A DNA stretch of 64,000 bases from Kappaphycus alvarezii (lineage: Eukaryota; Rhodophyta; Florideophyceae; Gigartinales; Solieriaceae): contig NADL03000529.1 of NCBI GenBank assembly GCA_002205965.3, forward strand, positions 248,001-312,000, written 5' to 3'. Position 1 is the first letter of the stretch. Each line of letters opens with the position of its first letter. Position numbers and translations under genes: made by a program. Shown one piece after another: positions 11,511-22,979 of this stretch. Under the pieces are notes generated by a model. It saw only the letters and a program-made list of their open reading frames with translations. It did not search any database and was not told the DNA's origin.

Positions 11511-12219
11511 GGGAGCCCTTGGACACCGGGCCCAATGTGGAAAAGATCCTGTGGGGTCCGAGTCTCTCGTTGAGAAGGAAGAAGATAGAGACCTTGTCTA
11601 CTTAGTAAGCATATCCGATAATCGATTCATAGAAAAGACCCAGAACTCCGGAAAATATTTGATGACCTGAAATGTCACCATCGATCATGCCGAAGATGAA
11701 AATAACCAACTGGTGCATCTCAAAATCTCTAGTATGAATAGTATTGTGTTACGAACAGCTGGGACTCTCATATCCCTCACTAATGACCAGGTAGTCGACT
11801 AATGATGTACTTCGCATTAACACATTATCGAAACGCCTTCGTCACGTACCATGCCTCATGATCAAAGTCGACCCTAGATATTGGAGCAGATTATACAATC
11901 CCAATCGGAGGCTCAGGTGATTGTATCTTATATATCCTCCGTAACACAAATTCTTTCGAATGTCTGTTAAAGGGATATCTTCAAGGTACTACTCTTTGTT
12001 ATCAGCTGATTTCGGTATCAGCGATGGATAGTCGTGATATCTACTGTTCTATTAAACGTGACGGCGTCTTTTTCACCAAGCATATGTAAAGCTACATAGT
12101 TGCTACTGGGACTCTTGATAAAGGCCTATATATATTAGAAACTTGTTCAAACCCAGAAAACTTTGTTGCTCCGGATAATTCCTTACTTAATTCTCTCCAA
12201 ACTTGCCACGTGAGCTCTC

Positions 12220-13430
12220 ATGGCTCACATCGAAACTGCTGAGATTAAGTCTACGGTTAATCACAGAGCTGTAACAGGTGTTAAGTTTGACATTTCAGAT
12301 ACTCCAGACACCTACACTGGATGCATACTAGGTAAATCTCATTGTGCAGCAATCCTGACGTTGTGCGAAGGACGCTCTACGAAGCTCCTGCAGCTGGCTC
12401 ACTCAGACGTTCTAGGGCCTGCTAAAATTCCGTCACTCGATAGAGCGTGGTATTTTGTGTCGTTAATCGACGACTAATCCAAATGGACAGTAGTTTACCC
12501 TATCACTCAGAAGTCAAAAATTCTGAAGTGTTTTAAGAAATACCAGCTTTTATTGCGGAAAAATACACTACCGAATCCCTTGAAGCTCTTCACATCCACA
12601 ATTTTCTTGAAACGGAATTTCCTGTCTAGAACTATGAGATTCTACTAAAGGTTTTGCGTTCAGAAAATTGTGAGGAATACAATTCTGCAGCATTCAAGAA
12701 CTGTATGGAGGCACAAGGTATTCAACGTCAGCTCAAATTTGCCCATACCCCTCAGCAAAATGGAAAAGCGGAGCAAATAGAACGTACCCTGCTCAGTCTT
12801 TGTGTCACCACCTTTCTGAGTGGAGACTTGGAAGAGGAAGTATTCATGGAAGTTACATCCGGATTTCACAACTCTAGAAAACTTGACCTCGAAGGTAGGC
12901 TTCAGAAGGCCTTACACGGGCTCAAGCAGGCTCCTGCACAGTGGTACGGCAAAATTCATGAGTTGCTAACAATTGAGCTTCAATATACTCGCAATCCACA
13001 TGAACCTTGTGTTTACGTCTCTAGGACTGGCTCTTCGGTCTCAATTATTATGTTGTACAAGGACGACCTCTTGATTGCAGGAATATCTCGAGACGGTCTG
13101 TAAACGTCAGGACATAGTTGAAAACAAGGTTCAAGATGTAAGATATCGGATTAGTCAAAAAATTCCTGGGGATCCAAGTTGTTTGTCACCATCAAGAACG
13201 AAAAGTACATCTCTCCCAAGCATTGTACATCGAAAAGATACTTGAGAGATTCAACATGACCGTCTCAAAGCCCGCCAATACTCCTATGGCTCTCTTTGAT
13301 AAGTACATTAACGACGCAGAAGACAGAGAACTTCCATAATCGACACGGCATCGTCCAGCAATTTGAAGCCTCATATATCTTATATTATTTAATCGGCCTG
13401 TTATTTGTTTTGCTGGTGAGTTGCCAGGAC
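12220..13430 (+). pseudogene. Copia-B integrase fused in frame to RT
   Basis: 12220-12477 encodes the integrase entry (GKSHCAAI..CEGRST, LLQLAHSDVLGP, WYFVSLIDD). 12654-13103 is one open frame that begins as integrase (SENCEEYNSAAFKNC, HTPQQNGKAEQIERTLL) and turns within a few codons into RT (TFLSGDLEEEVFMEV, ALHGLKQAPAQWYGKI). The integrase C-terminus and RT N-terminus are missing, yet the frame is preserved. The YxDD box is YKDD (13056-13067). RT-like sequence (SLIYLILFNRPVICFA) persists to about 13430 in broken frames. Confidence 0.65.
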
Positions 13431-13440
13431 CGAGATAAAT

Positions 13441-14081
13441 GACCGGGATTAATGGAATGGTGGAATTGGATGAGGTGATCGGCGTGTCTCCCCAGACGCT
13501 GAGATCCTTATCCGGTTCAATTCGTTCCATCATGCGTACGCTTCGGTAAACTCTTTAGATTTGGTGTGTTCGCGTCGCAAGAGTTGTAAGGAGAGTAGCG
13601 CGGTCATACGCCCGTGACCACTATGCGCGTTGATCCTCTGACCTGAGCCAAATCAATAATTCCACCGGTTGCTGCGTTTGCGTGACATTTGCATCATCAA
13701 AATCCATAATAAATCATACCATAAATCATCATAAAATCATCATAAATCAAGAACAAAAGACGTATTGTGATTGGGCCATGAAGGATGAATGGAGGGAGGG
13801 AGGCGGGAGAACAAGCGACGACTTGAGGGACCAGAAGTTGTGCCAAAGGTTTCCAAGTTGTCGGTTATATAGACCTGTTCGACGGGTTCTGATCGCACAT
13901 CAAGTCCTTGCGCAACAGTAAGCTGCCAACATGGCCATATCTCGAGTGGCTTACAGTCTGGTGGATGCAAATGCAACCGAGATGCAGACGTGACAGCGTG
14001 AATTGCTTTCATTTGTGGATCACAGCCACGTCGAAGCCTCTTTATCGTATTCACCCATAATTTTCAAATCATTCCACCGAA
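13441..14081. other. spacer between Copia-B and the DIRS element
   Basis: No coding signal I can support. An AT-rich tract at about 13690-13755 repeats AAATCAT-like units, and open frames of 80-100 codons occur on both strands. It may contain the terminal or internal complementary region of the DIRS element to its right, but I could not match it to the other end. Confidence 0.3.
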
Positions 14082-14981
14082 TTAAATAAATAGAGAAAAC
14101 CAAATGTACAGGAGGTACGTGATCACGATAGTGAGGTCACAGCAAATGACCGAAGAAAAGAACGAATCATCACATTGCATCACCCTAGCATCCAGGTAGG
14201 ACTCGCGGAATGTGCGTCCAGCAGACCAATCTCTCCAAATTAATATGCGTTATTCTTGAACTCCAATGGCGGCACGTTCTGATGCGGCACCCATGCGTAG
14301 CGAGTGCGAGAACCAAGAGACTTGAGGCGGAGGTGTAACTTGAGCACGTGCAAGACAAAACTGGAGCCAGAGAGTAATGGTTCTGGCGCTAGTAGAAAGA
14401 CGAGTCCCAGGTAAAACCCAATAATATTTGCTTCCTGATCGGTTCGAGCGGCGTAGGATATCACACCGACAGACCAAGTCGATTACGCTAGTATCGAAGC
14501 GAGTATTTCGACGGTAAGCAAGAGTATGAGCAACTCGGTTTCGGTTCTTGCGTAGTGCGATGGCGATGTTGATTGCATCTGGCGTGACCGTGCTGTTAGT
14601 CAGCAACAGAGACACCCCAGCGTCGCCACGTTCGAAGAAAATGTAGCTGACGAGTACCGCGCAGTCGTTACGTAGAAATTCGAGATCAGAGTCTGGAGAT
14701 GCGAGTGCGAGAGCGAAGATTTGACGAGCCACTGAACTCCGCAAAGCACGCCGCTCTCTAAGCGGGTCGGAGAGCAACTTTCGGTCCTTGTCCCCTTGTT
14801 GAAAGGCATCCACAGCTAACTTTATGAGTGGTGTGAGTGCCAGAGAACGCCCAATACGAGTGTTAGCCGTAGTGACCGCGGAGAGGTAGTTACGTACGGA
14901 GCCCGCACTGATCTTGTTTTCCTCGAAGAGCCAACCAAGATAGCGTAGGATAGCGCCTTCATTTCCAAATAGCGGGTCCAT
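14082..14981 (-). pseudogene. tyrosine recombinase of the DIRS element
   Basis: 243 open codons from 14981 with the catalytic box VSWFSHSLRMGAASERAAIG (HxxR) near 14280-14311. A TAA at 14247-14249 interrupts it. Reading through, the same frame continues with RILIWRDWSAGRTFRESYLD and ends at TAA 14082-14084. The tyrosine in RESYLD is a plausible nucleophile, so the stop would remove the catalytic tyrosine while leaving HxxR. The N-terminal half has the helical core-binding fold pattern (SVRNYLSAVTTAN). Its role is recombining the circular cDNA into the genome. Confidence 0.7.
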
Positions 14982-15024
14982 TCTATCTTGAGAGCAGAAT
15001 ACCAGCCATTTCTTCCACTAAATC

Positions 15025-15924
15025 TTATTTTATCTCCACGTATCTGGGGCCCTTGCTTTTGGCATCAGACGAGAGATCGTAGTACCCCCAGTAGTTGCCC
15101 CAGCCCCAGCCACTGTAAGCACTGACTGCAGTAGCGTGACGGCTAGAGGTAGAGTCCGGGCTTCTTCTGCTTGGTTTTCCAGACGGCCAATTTCCACGGA
15201 GGAGCGGGCATTGTCTTCGGGCCCAAATTGGCGGGAGGTAAAGATCTTCTGTGGCGAAAACTTGCGGACGAGCCAAATAAAGCAATTTCGTGTACCATTT
15301 TTGAGCGGGCCAGCAAGGCGTGACCAGTATTCCGTTTGCCTGTTCGTGGCAAATTTTGTTCACGACGAGTGGAATCACCTTGAGAGGGGGATTCCAAAAA
15401 TTGAGCTCTGAACGCCAGTCTTGTTGTACCGCGTTGATCCCCAGGGAGCCAGGACACGCGAATTCGCTGCTGAACTTGGCGCAGACCTTGTTGCTGCTGT
15501 CGGCGAATCGGTCGATAGTCGGACGGTATGATTCGAGCAGCGGTTGGAGTGTCTCCTGATTGATCCTCCAATCGTCGAGAGTGTGCAGTCGTGACAACGG
15601 ATCGGCGAATCGATTGACTGCTGATGGGATGTAACGTGCCTCTATGGAGATTCCCAGCTTCTGTAACAAGCGGTGTAACACGCGGAGTTCTTGCATGAGC
15701 GGGCGGGACTTGGTCGTCATAGCGTTAAGAATTGCCACGACTGCTTGGTTGTCCTCCCATACTCTGAGGTGAGTCCCTGACTTGAGCATGTGGGCGAACG
15801 ATCGGATGTTATCCGTCACGGCGCGGAGCTCCAAGAATGTAATTGGCTTGACACGAAGAAGAGGGTCCCATAAGCCACGAGCTTCCCACGATCCTTGGGT
15901 CCCTGGTTGCAGATTGGAGCCCAA
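15025..15924 (-). pseudogene. DIRS RNase H and linker
   Basis: A 299-codon open frame. Its first half is RNase H: ITFLELRAVTDNIRSFAHML with the catalytic-type Glu, LRVWEDNQAVVAILNAMTT with the DNQ/DNxx aspartate, and YIPSAVNRFADPLSRL with the terminal aspartate. This triad spacing matches DIRS and gypsy RNase H. The second half, with repeated Trp and Pro (DLYLPPIW, WNPPLKVIPLVV), is the linker seen between RNase H and recombinase in DIRS elements. No internal stop, so among the better preserved frames of the window. Confidence 0.7.
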
Positions 15925-16107
15925 GGTTCACCCTTGACCAATGGTCGTTGATGCGTCCGAGTAGAGCGCGAGCGTAGGGGATGGGGTCAACACAGGCCTC
16001 TCTGGCGGACTGTGAGCTAGATCGCGCCAATGTTTGAGGTCCCGAATTTCTGAGTGAAGCAGCTTCACTCGCTTCCTTGAGTTGGATGTGTTCAGCTTGA
16101 GGGAGTC

Positions 16108-16769
16108 TTAGATGGACCGGGTGTAGAACCGTGCGTGTGGCATGGCCAGGGAGCAGGATATTGCCACTCCTGCGAAGTGGCGTAACAGTCGGACGTCGAC
16201 CAAGCGGCGGTTCCGACGTTCTTGGCGGAGCAACTGTTGCGAGATACCCTTCAGTTTGTCCATACGCTTTGCGGTTATTCCAAACATCATACGAGTGGTG
16301 TCGATAGTAAAACCGAGATGTTGGATGCACTGCGTTCCAGCCCAGTTTCCCTTGTCTTCCTTGCGAAGTAGTCCGGAAGCCTTCAATAGGCGATCGATTT
16401 TTCCTCGAGCCTTGTGGAGACGAGAGAGTCGGCGAACCGCGACCAGAACGTCGTCCATGTACGGGTGCATACGCACACGAAGGGGATTTCGGACGAAGCG
16501 GACGAAAGGTCTCATTAGCTTGATAAAATATGCCGGAGACAGCTTCCAGCCAAAAGGAAGGGCAATACAGCGGAAATACCGGTGGTCCACCTTGAAGATA
16601 AACCAGTTGCGAATATCGGGATGTAATCGAAAATGGTGATACCCCTTCGCAATGTCGAACGAAAAAGGGAACCTGAACGCTTGAGATCCAGAGCGAACCC
16701 TTCCAGGGTCTCCATTTTGACAGGCATGTCCCGAAATAACGTAGACTGGCGGGAAAGGTTTACCACCAA
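16108..16769 (-). pseudogene. DIRS reverse transcriptase
   Basis: Two overlapping frames (16515-16769 and 16108-16590) need one frameshift to join. Visible: FDIAKGYHHF-type motif A region in the upstream frame, FRCIALPFGWKLSPAYF (motif B), and the active site HPYMDDVLVAV with YMDD at 16450-16461, followed by LRKEDKGNWAGTQCIQHLGF (thumb and connection). The catalytic box is intact. The N-terminal RT motifs and any gag are cut off at about 16770. A further frame change near 15920-16100 separates it from RNase H. Confidence 0.7.
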
Positions 16770-17184
16770 CCGCTGTTTTTCCCCGGTATTAAAATTTCAA
16801 CTTTTTACAGTTGAGTGCAAAGAAATGGTCATCCCTGAGTTCACTATATGCCGAAAATACTACTACTATCTCATAACTCTCACCGATCACGTGAGGTATG
16901 AAGTAATTAGAAAATCCAAACTTTGTTTATGGGAATCGGAATTGCACGATTTTCAATAGATCCCAATAAATAATCGGCGCTTTTATCCCACGAACAGGAT
17001 CATCAACGTCGCTAGGAGCGGAAATTCCCACCGTGACAGTTCCCACTTGATTTCATCAACGTTCCAAGCAAAGTTTTCACTCTCATATCTCATGCTTCTT
17101 TCCGAATGATAAACGGGTAACCAAAGAAGTCATCATCCTTTGTGCTGTCTCAAGAGACTATGCCCGTATTGATCGAGTACTTTA
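16770..17184. other. unassigned gap between DIRS and the transposase relic
   Basis: AT-richer than the DIRS block. A 108-codon plus frame (16633-16959) straddles the boundary but its left part is antisense to RT, so it is a shadow. The junction at about 16770 is where the DIRS element is truncated, and the left end of the helicase-bearing transposon could lie here. Confidence 0.3.
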
Positions 17185-20100
17185 TTGGGAATGGCTGTTC
17201 AAATTTCAAAATGCTCATTCGCAACAGTCAGAGGGCAGTCGAATCGCGTTCTGAAGAAGAAACCATCACTTCCAAAGACGCCTGGGGAATATTCTAGAAG
17301 GCTCTCAATTGATCGCGACATTTTGGAGACACAGACAGTACGAATGAGTTCGTTTTCCAAACAGAGCAAGATGGTAACGCTTTCGCTAATATGCTGCAAC
17401 ACGCTGGAGCTACCCCGCAAGGGACCGGCAAGAGTTTTGAAGAGAGGTATCGCGAATCGAGTTTATTTGAAAAGCTGGCAGAACTGATTCAAGAAATTGA
17501 GAGGAAAGAAGGAGCAACCATTTCGAAGGAAAGGTATCAGTCGATCTCTTTTCTCTTACTTTACGGTCAATCGTTCTATTATCAATTTACCCCCTTGCAA
17601 CAGGGCCTCAGCTACAGTTACATCCAAGAGAATGGTAAATAGTTTACCGGTAATGGTTTCAGTCTTGTAAATTAAGCTTGCAATCCATCATTACTAACGA
17701 TACAGTTTTACACTCGAAATATCGTCGATTGGTTGAGACTTCAAGTGTGGAAAGTCAGGACATTGGACATTTTGCAAGAGCCTGGAACTAATTCAGGATC
17801 ATTTGATCAAGTTTACTCTCTTCTTGGACTGGAATGTACACCGACTGTGTGACATGCAATAATGACCTACAAGGAAAACGATATAATTTGGTGCACAATG
17901 AAGGATGAGCAGTCCGTTCTTTTCCTACTTCAATTCTACAGCGATAAGTATGTGACATCTCTCAAACCCTCACAATTTAATTTATATCCTTCTCATGTTA
18001 CCGCCCTGAACTTTGCTGAAGAGGCTCGAAGGAGAATCAGCACTGATGGAATCAAGATAACGGCGTTCATACCGACAAAATCCACGCAAATCAAATCGAT
18101 GAAAATACAGTTAATGTTCCGATAAAAGTCGCGTTTGACATGGTCGTGCAACCACTGAGTGATATTGCAAAACAAATCATTGTGATGGAATCAGATGGGG
18201 TGAGATGTAGTTATCATGCTGTTCTGGGGAACTACTGCGTTGACTTACCCGACGCAAAGCAACTTTTGTCGGTGAGGGCGGGACCCAGAATTGCCTTTGT
18301 TGCCATTAGTGCTTAGCCCGTAAAGAATAATTTTCGTTCTGGACCCAGTCTGTAGGACAATCAGTGGAGTACACAAATGATATATTTCAATGTACGGAGG
18401 TTTTATTCGATATTCATCATTTCATGAAGTTAAATGTCCGGTACGCACTCTACAGTCTAAGGAAGAAGCCCAAACTATGCTTCGGAAATATTCAATGCAT
18501 CTGCAGAAATCTTCATAATTTCCCATTTGTCGCCATAAGTCCAATTTTGGACATATAAAGCGAATTCGGCTTCGACCCAATGAACAACTCCCTTTTGGGC
18601 ATCCCAAGATTGATAAAGAAACCCCACCATAGAAAGACTTCAATCTGAAGTGCTGCAATCCTCAGCTTTATCAATGCGGCCTACTATAAGTCGCACCTTT
18701 CAAATTTTTAGGAAGGAAGAAATAATAGAACTTGACAATTTTCCTGCTTTGTGAGTAGAAATCCAATCGGATATAATGTCAATGTTGGCTTCTCCATTGA
18801 CAGCGGGAAAGGATGGTAAAATGTGCTGTTACGAGACAATGGCATTTTTGGTATGTTGGAGGCTAACGATTAATAATTAGGTGACCACGTTTCACCACTC
18901 TTAGGAGTAATGATGGACAGATACTGTTACGAGTCCGACAGAGCCCCAATCACAAATATATTTGTAATGTATGCGGATATGGTTCGTTTACCTACCTCTC
19001 ATAAGGCAGTGGATCGGGAATGGGACGAAATTTGACTGACTCATATGACCAAGTCGATAAAAAATCCAATTAATTACGAGTTTTAGTTCTTGGTCAATAC
19101 CAGAAATCGAACATGGGAAATCTGTAATGCCACGTGTTGGATCATGTCGTTGAAGAACTGATGCGATTGGTAACCTTAATGTTTAACGACACTGATCTGT
19201 ACGAATACGATCACATCATATACAAGAGGCTTTACAAGTTAGCACCAAGACGGTAACGCTCAGCTATGGGGCGAAAAGACTCGTTTTGTACCTGCAAAAG
19301 GGCGTAAATCTAGCCCAAAATCCCAGAAAGAGGTGAACAAATATAGAACTCTGGCTGCCAAGTCATAAAATTCTTTTCTTGTAGAGGGGGATTCGAGATA
19401 TCCCTCCAACAATTCCTCTGTTTGTCCGCCTCTTCAGAATCGATGGAAAGGTACGTAGATTTTCAAGAAGGAAGGAAAGTGCGATCTGAAAGATTTTACA
19501 CACTCCAGAAGAAAATTATCAGCGAGGAGCTTCTTGACAACTGAAAATATGTAATCCTATTCTCGCTGGAGGGCATAGATATTGAGGGGTCAGCCGCAAA
19601 CATCAAAATCACAATCTCACCTTTAGCTTTTGTTTCTGGATACGACGTTCCTTCACTTTCAAGTTTTTCCAGGAGTAGGAAGGTGGCTTACGTCTAAGAC
19701 TGCAATGTACAGATCAAACAGCGAATAGTTGCAGCGCCAATTTAGTATGGATCAAATGTACCGAAATTTGATTTCGTCATGTTCGAGGACGGTCAAAGTA
19801 AACGTAGAAATTCAAAATCTGCTGAGATTGGCATAATTGTATGGTTTGGACAAGTACTTGCTCTTTTTTAGATATCAACAACAGGCAGACTAAGACCGAG
19901 ATCCTCCGGCTGTATCTCACACAATATTGGAAACTGCAAAACACTCATTCCTAATTTCATTGGAGTATACTGCTTCTTGCAATACTACAATGTACTAGGC
20001 GAAGCAGACGTACCAACTGATGTTATAGATAGAGCACTGGATTGCATAAGTCTTCAGCGGGTCAGGACAGGCGGGTATGGGAGTAAAACAGAATATAGTG

Positions 20101-20240
20101 GAGAATGCGGATTATGTCCTTCGGACAGTGTCCGCAGACTTGTACACGTGGTGAGAGAGGATATCATGACCAGACTTCTCCATCCTTTTACTACAAGGTC
20201 CAGGTCTATTGCCGTGACATGAGGGCACGGAAAAGGATTA
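17185..20240 (+). pseudogene. large DNA-transposon transposase (CACTA/Academ type), decayed
   Basis: Coherent protein fragments on the plus strand in one main frame from 17391 to 18125 (AGATPQGTGKSFEERYRESS; FYTRNIVDWLRLQVWKVRTL; HVTALNFAEEARRRISTDGI), then VLGNYCVDLPDAKQLLSVRA at 18220-18280 followed by a CCH*CLARKENF zinc-like cluster, where * is TAG. A D-L-P segment followed by a Cys/His pair is the pattern I know from Plavaka/CACTA and Academ transposases. Weaker fragments run on (HIIYKRLYKLAPRR at 19.2 kb; 19977-20222 open). Stops are frequent. I cannot place the DDE residues. CACTA, KDZ or a host gene remain possible. Confidence 0.45.
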
Positions 20241-20703
20241 CCACCTGAGCCATTATATGTTAATCGCTTCTACAGAGGTAATGATATTGAGTTAAAATTC
20301 GACAATCAAGAAGATAAAGGTACAAAAGTAACAGATGATTGAGTAAAAACGCAATGATTTATTTTCTATACGAGTTATCCTCCTCGTAAATTAAGGGGAT
20401 TCCATGCTATCAACATTGCTTAAAAACTCAGATATAATGGTAACCATCCTCGACGAGCCTCGTCAATATATGAGATTGTATGGCTACTAAAAATCATTGA
20501 AGGAGGTAATATCTTACATGGTGGTTTAGAGAAAAGGGGACTATAATTTAAAAAACGATTGCTGAGTTCAGAATGTTCAGATATGGAACAAAGTAGCCAG
20601 GAAACGACAGTAGGGACAGCCGATGATTGAAAACGAAGCGGTATTTTGTTGTGTCGAGATAAGTATACTAAGATCCTGCATCACATGTGGCAAAAAAAAG
20701 GAT

Positions 20704-20759
20704 CATTCTGCTCATGTAACCAAGTCGACAGGATGTCGATTCGGTTACATGAGCAATGC
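20704..20759. repeat. hairpin 1, near-perfect palindrome
   Basis: Left arm TGCTCATGTAACCAAGTCGA and right arm TCGATTCGGTTACATGAGCA pair over about 22 bases with two mismatches around a 3-base GGA loop. Outer bases (CATT on the left, AATG on the right) extend the stem past a small bulge. It lies in non-coding sequence downstream of the transposase relic. Confidence 0.7.
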
Positions 20760-20906
20760 GAAATAGTGCATTACTTGCAATATTGCGATGGTATATTCAA
20801 TTTCACATTCTTCTAAATTTATGTGAAAAAATGTTTTAACCTGGTAGCATTGTCAATGAGAACCGAATTTAAAAACGACTTGGCGGGTTCGCTAAGAATT
20901 CTTGGA

Positions 20907-20973
20907 GGTTGGCACCTCTATATATTTGAAAGAAACCTTTTGGTTCTCATAGGTTGCCAACCCACAGTGTGGG
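20907..20973. repeat. hairpin 2 and adjacent 13-base palindrome
   Basis: GGTTGGCA at 20907 pairs with TGCCAACC ending at 20962, with partial pairing further in (including AACC/GGTT). Immediately after it CCCACAGTGTGGG (20961-20973) is itself a short palindrome. Weaker than hairpins 1 and 3. Confidence 0.5.
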
Positions 20974-21059
20974 GGCCGGTACTAACGGCAGTAGTACTAT
21001 TGGTAGTAGATTATCTGGACTACTCACATCGCTTCAAGCATAAAATTCTCCCAAATTTG

Positions 21060-21112
21060 AAATGCTGGTACAAGACAAGCCATGACTTATGGCGTGTCTT
21101 GTACCATCATTT
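21060..21112. repeat. hairpin 3, 24-base arms
   Basis: Arms of 24 bases with two mismatches and a 5-base GACTT loop; the core is TGGTACAAGACA paired with TGTCTTGTACCA. Thermodynamically the strongest stem in this cluster by eye. Confidence 0.7.
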
Positions 21113-21127
21113 GAAGGATGCCTGATT

Positions 21128-21161
21128 GCATGTGCTCTAAACTCACGATGAACTTAGAGCA
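21128..21161. repeat. hairpin 4
   Basis: GCTCTAA pairs with TTAGAGC, with further TCA/TGA pairing inside and a one-base bulge outside. Sixteen bases beyond hairpin 3. Confidence 0.5.
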
Positions 21162-21362
21162 ACGTATGATACTCCAGGACTGCTCGTAAGGTATCGACTC
21201 GACAACTACATTTAGTAAAATGGAAAAATACCAGTAAGATGAAGAAGACCTTGGATCGATACAAACTGAAAGTGACTGACTGTGTTATGTGTGCTTGTGT
21301 GTGCTTCGGTCTAGTTGTGTGATTAGCTGTCCTCAAAAGAGCATGGATATTTAGAAAGTTCG

Positions 21363-21405
21363 ACTTGAAGTATCTAAATCAATTACACCTGAAGTGCCTA
21401 AATGG
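21363..21405. repeat. two-copy tandem repeat
   Basis: ACTTGAAGTATCTAAATCA and ACCTGAAGTGCCTAAATGG are 24 bases apart, 14 of 19 positions alike. The sequence is non-coding. Confidence 0.5.
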
Positions 21406-21442
21406 TCACGCTTAAGTCAAGTAATATTCTGTGACACACTAT

Positions 21443-21474
21443 AAGATAAATTGAGGACTGTCCAAGTCTATCTT
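21443..21474. repeat. hairpin 5
   Basis: AAGATA pairs with TATCTT and GGAC with GTCC inside it, giving an interrupted stem of about 15 pairs. A further perfect 17-base palindrome, TACTGCATGATGCAGTA, lies at 21765-21781. Confidence 0.5.
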
Positions 21475-21714
21475 CCAGGCTTGAATATATCGGATACAAT
21501 CTACTTGATCTTACGAAGTTATCAAAAAACCCACAAAGTTCGGATTACTAGTCGTATTAAGTCATAGAGACCGAACACAGGTAAAATAAACTGCAAATAA
21601 CAATTTACGAACCCATTGCAACTATTTTATTAAGCTGAAATGAATATCAAACAGCCTGGACATGCTGATAAATGTAATCAAATCATTGCGTACAAGCTGT
21701 AACATTCGTAGTAC

Positions 21715-22053
21715 TTATGATACTTTTCTCCTACCGAGAAGAAAGCCTATTGAATCATGCCGCGTACTGCATGATGCAGTATATGGACAAGTACCATAAA
21801 AATCCGATGAATCTCGACAGCCGGAAAGCCAAATATGGTCCGAACTGAATATCTCCATTACATTCTCCTTGATTTTATTCCTCTTGTGCCAGAAAGCATT
21901 ATATCTGGACCTAAACATAATACTCCGCCGGATTGTATTCTGGAAGCCGTCCGGAGTACAGTCCGCTGGCGGCAGGTCATCGGCAATGTAGTTGAGCGTA
22001 AAGGTACAGCTTAAACTTTCAACGTACTGGAAGGACACATATGCCATATCCAT
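21715..22053 (-). pseudogene. unrecognised minus-strand fragment
   Basis: A 112-codon open frame. One neighbouring frame reads LPEYNPAEYY, slightly reminiscent of the LPxYSPDxNPxE end of Tc1-type transposases, but the DNAPxH box that should precede it is not visible. I therefore leave it unassigned. It is the only open minus-strand stretch inside the otherwise plus-strand 17-27.6 kb unit. Confidence 0.25.
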
Positions 22054-22979
22054 ACCCAGCTTGATATGCAGGAAGGTTAAAATGTAAGCGCGACCTGGGT
22101 ATATAACTGGTGAAACCCTCTACTTGAACAAGTAACTGGTGAGGACATCATGGTTGATTCAGAAATTTAAGATGGGCACAATTACTGAGCATTATGATAC
22201 TGCAAAGCATGAAACCGACTTGGATCCATAACCAGTGACCAAACGTGAGGATTTAGCCCTGCACTTTACAGTTCTCTATAATACTAAATTACAAATATTG
22301 AAAGGTAATTACTTTGGACCCGGTGTTGTCACCTGTGCCACAGTGAGGAAAACGTGTTAAAAATCAAATAGGGTTGAAATATATTTAAAAACATTTTCTA
22401 ATAAGTCTTTTTGCCAACGGGATTATCTTCTGCGGTCACGTATGACATTAGGAATACTTTTTAAAATATATTATTTTCGCTGTAGTTTCCAGGTCACATA
22501 ATTTTGTTCGATTACCACTCAAATGACCCCAGAGTAATATCATGATTATACATCAAGAATCCACATATTTGGCGAGTCAAAGAAAAGTTCATGGCTTAGA
22601 ACCCGTTGCAGATCGTTATAAACAAGTCATCAAAACTGCGAAAATATTATCGGCCAACTTCAGTGTATCCCATTGTCTCTGAGAAACCCTGAATCCCCTC
22701 ACAGGACCATATCCTTTCAAAACTTCGTCAGAAAAGCTGTGCCATTATTAGTGATGCCCCCCTTCTCCCCCAATTACCGGTAATCCATATCAAATTCAAA
22801 CAAACTCCAACAAGCAGTAAACGTTTCACGAAATAACCTCAATCCCTCTGACAACAGCTCTACTCCTCAGTTACATTAAGCCACCACGCAAATTCCACAA
22901 GCGCAAACGAGACTCTGCCAGCTCTGCAAGTGGTGCAAACCCGCCTGACCCTGTGCCACACTCCGATACGGGCGTCTGC
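22054..22979. other. non-coding stretch upstream of the helicase
   Basis: AT-rich, full of stops in all frames until about 22860. No repeat or promoter motif that I can support. It separates the transposase relic and hairpin cluster from the helicase start. Confidence 0.3.

Larger units (their letters stand above)
10566..13440 (+). mobile_element. Ty1/copia element Copia-B, internally deleted
   Basis: Plus-strand copia relic in the order gag, zinc-knuckle remnant, degraded protease zone, integrase and RT, ending abruptly near 13440 before RNase H. The stretch 11511-12219 corresponds in position to protease and the pre-integrase domain but is too full of stops to read. A large part of integrase and RT is missing at about 12800. 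No own LTR pair is visible. Confidence 0.6.
14082..16769 (-). mobile_element. DIRS-like tyrosine-recombinase retrotransposon
   Basis: Minus-strand order RT, RNase H, tyrosine recombinase, which defines the DIRS/PAT/Ngaro order and excludes gypsy and copia. The block is more GC-rich than its surroundings and less damaged than the copias, with long open frames (160, 299 and 243 codons). No methyltransferase domain and no gag were found. The 5' side stops abruptly at about 16770. DIRS elements integrate as circles through the recombinase and leave no target duplication. Confidence 0.75.

Noticed and set aside
13192..13533. 113-codon minus-strand ORF
   Set aside because: Antisense shadow of the Copia-B RT end, which reads clearly on the plus strand.
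21715..22053. Tc1-type transposase C-terminus
   Set aside because: LPEYNPAEYY in one frame resembles the family end, but no DNAPxH or SDE strand exists upstream on that strand.
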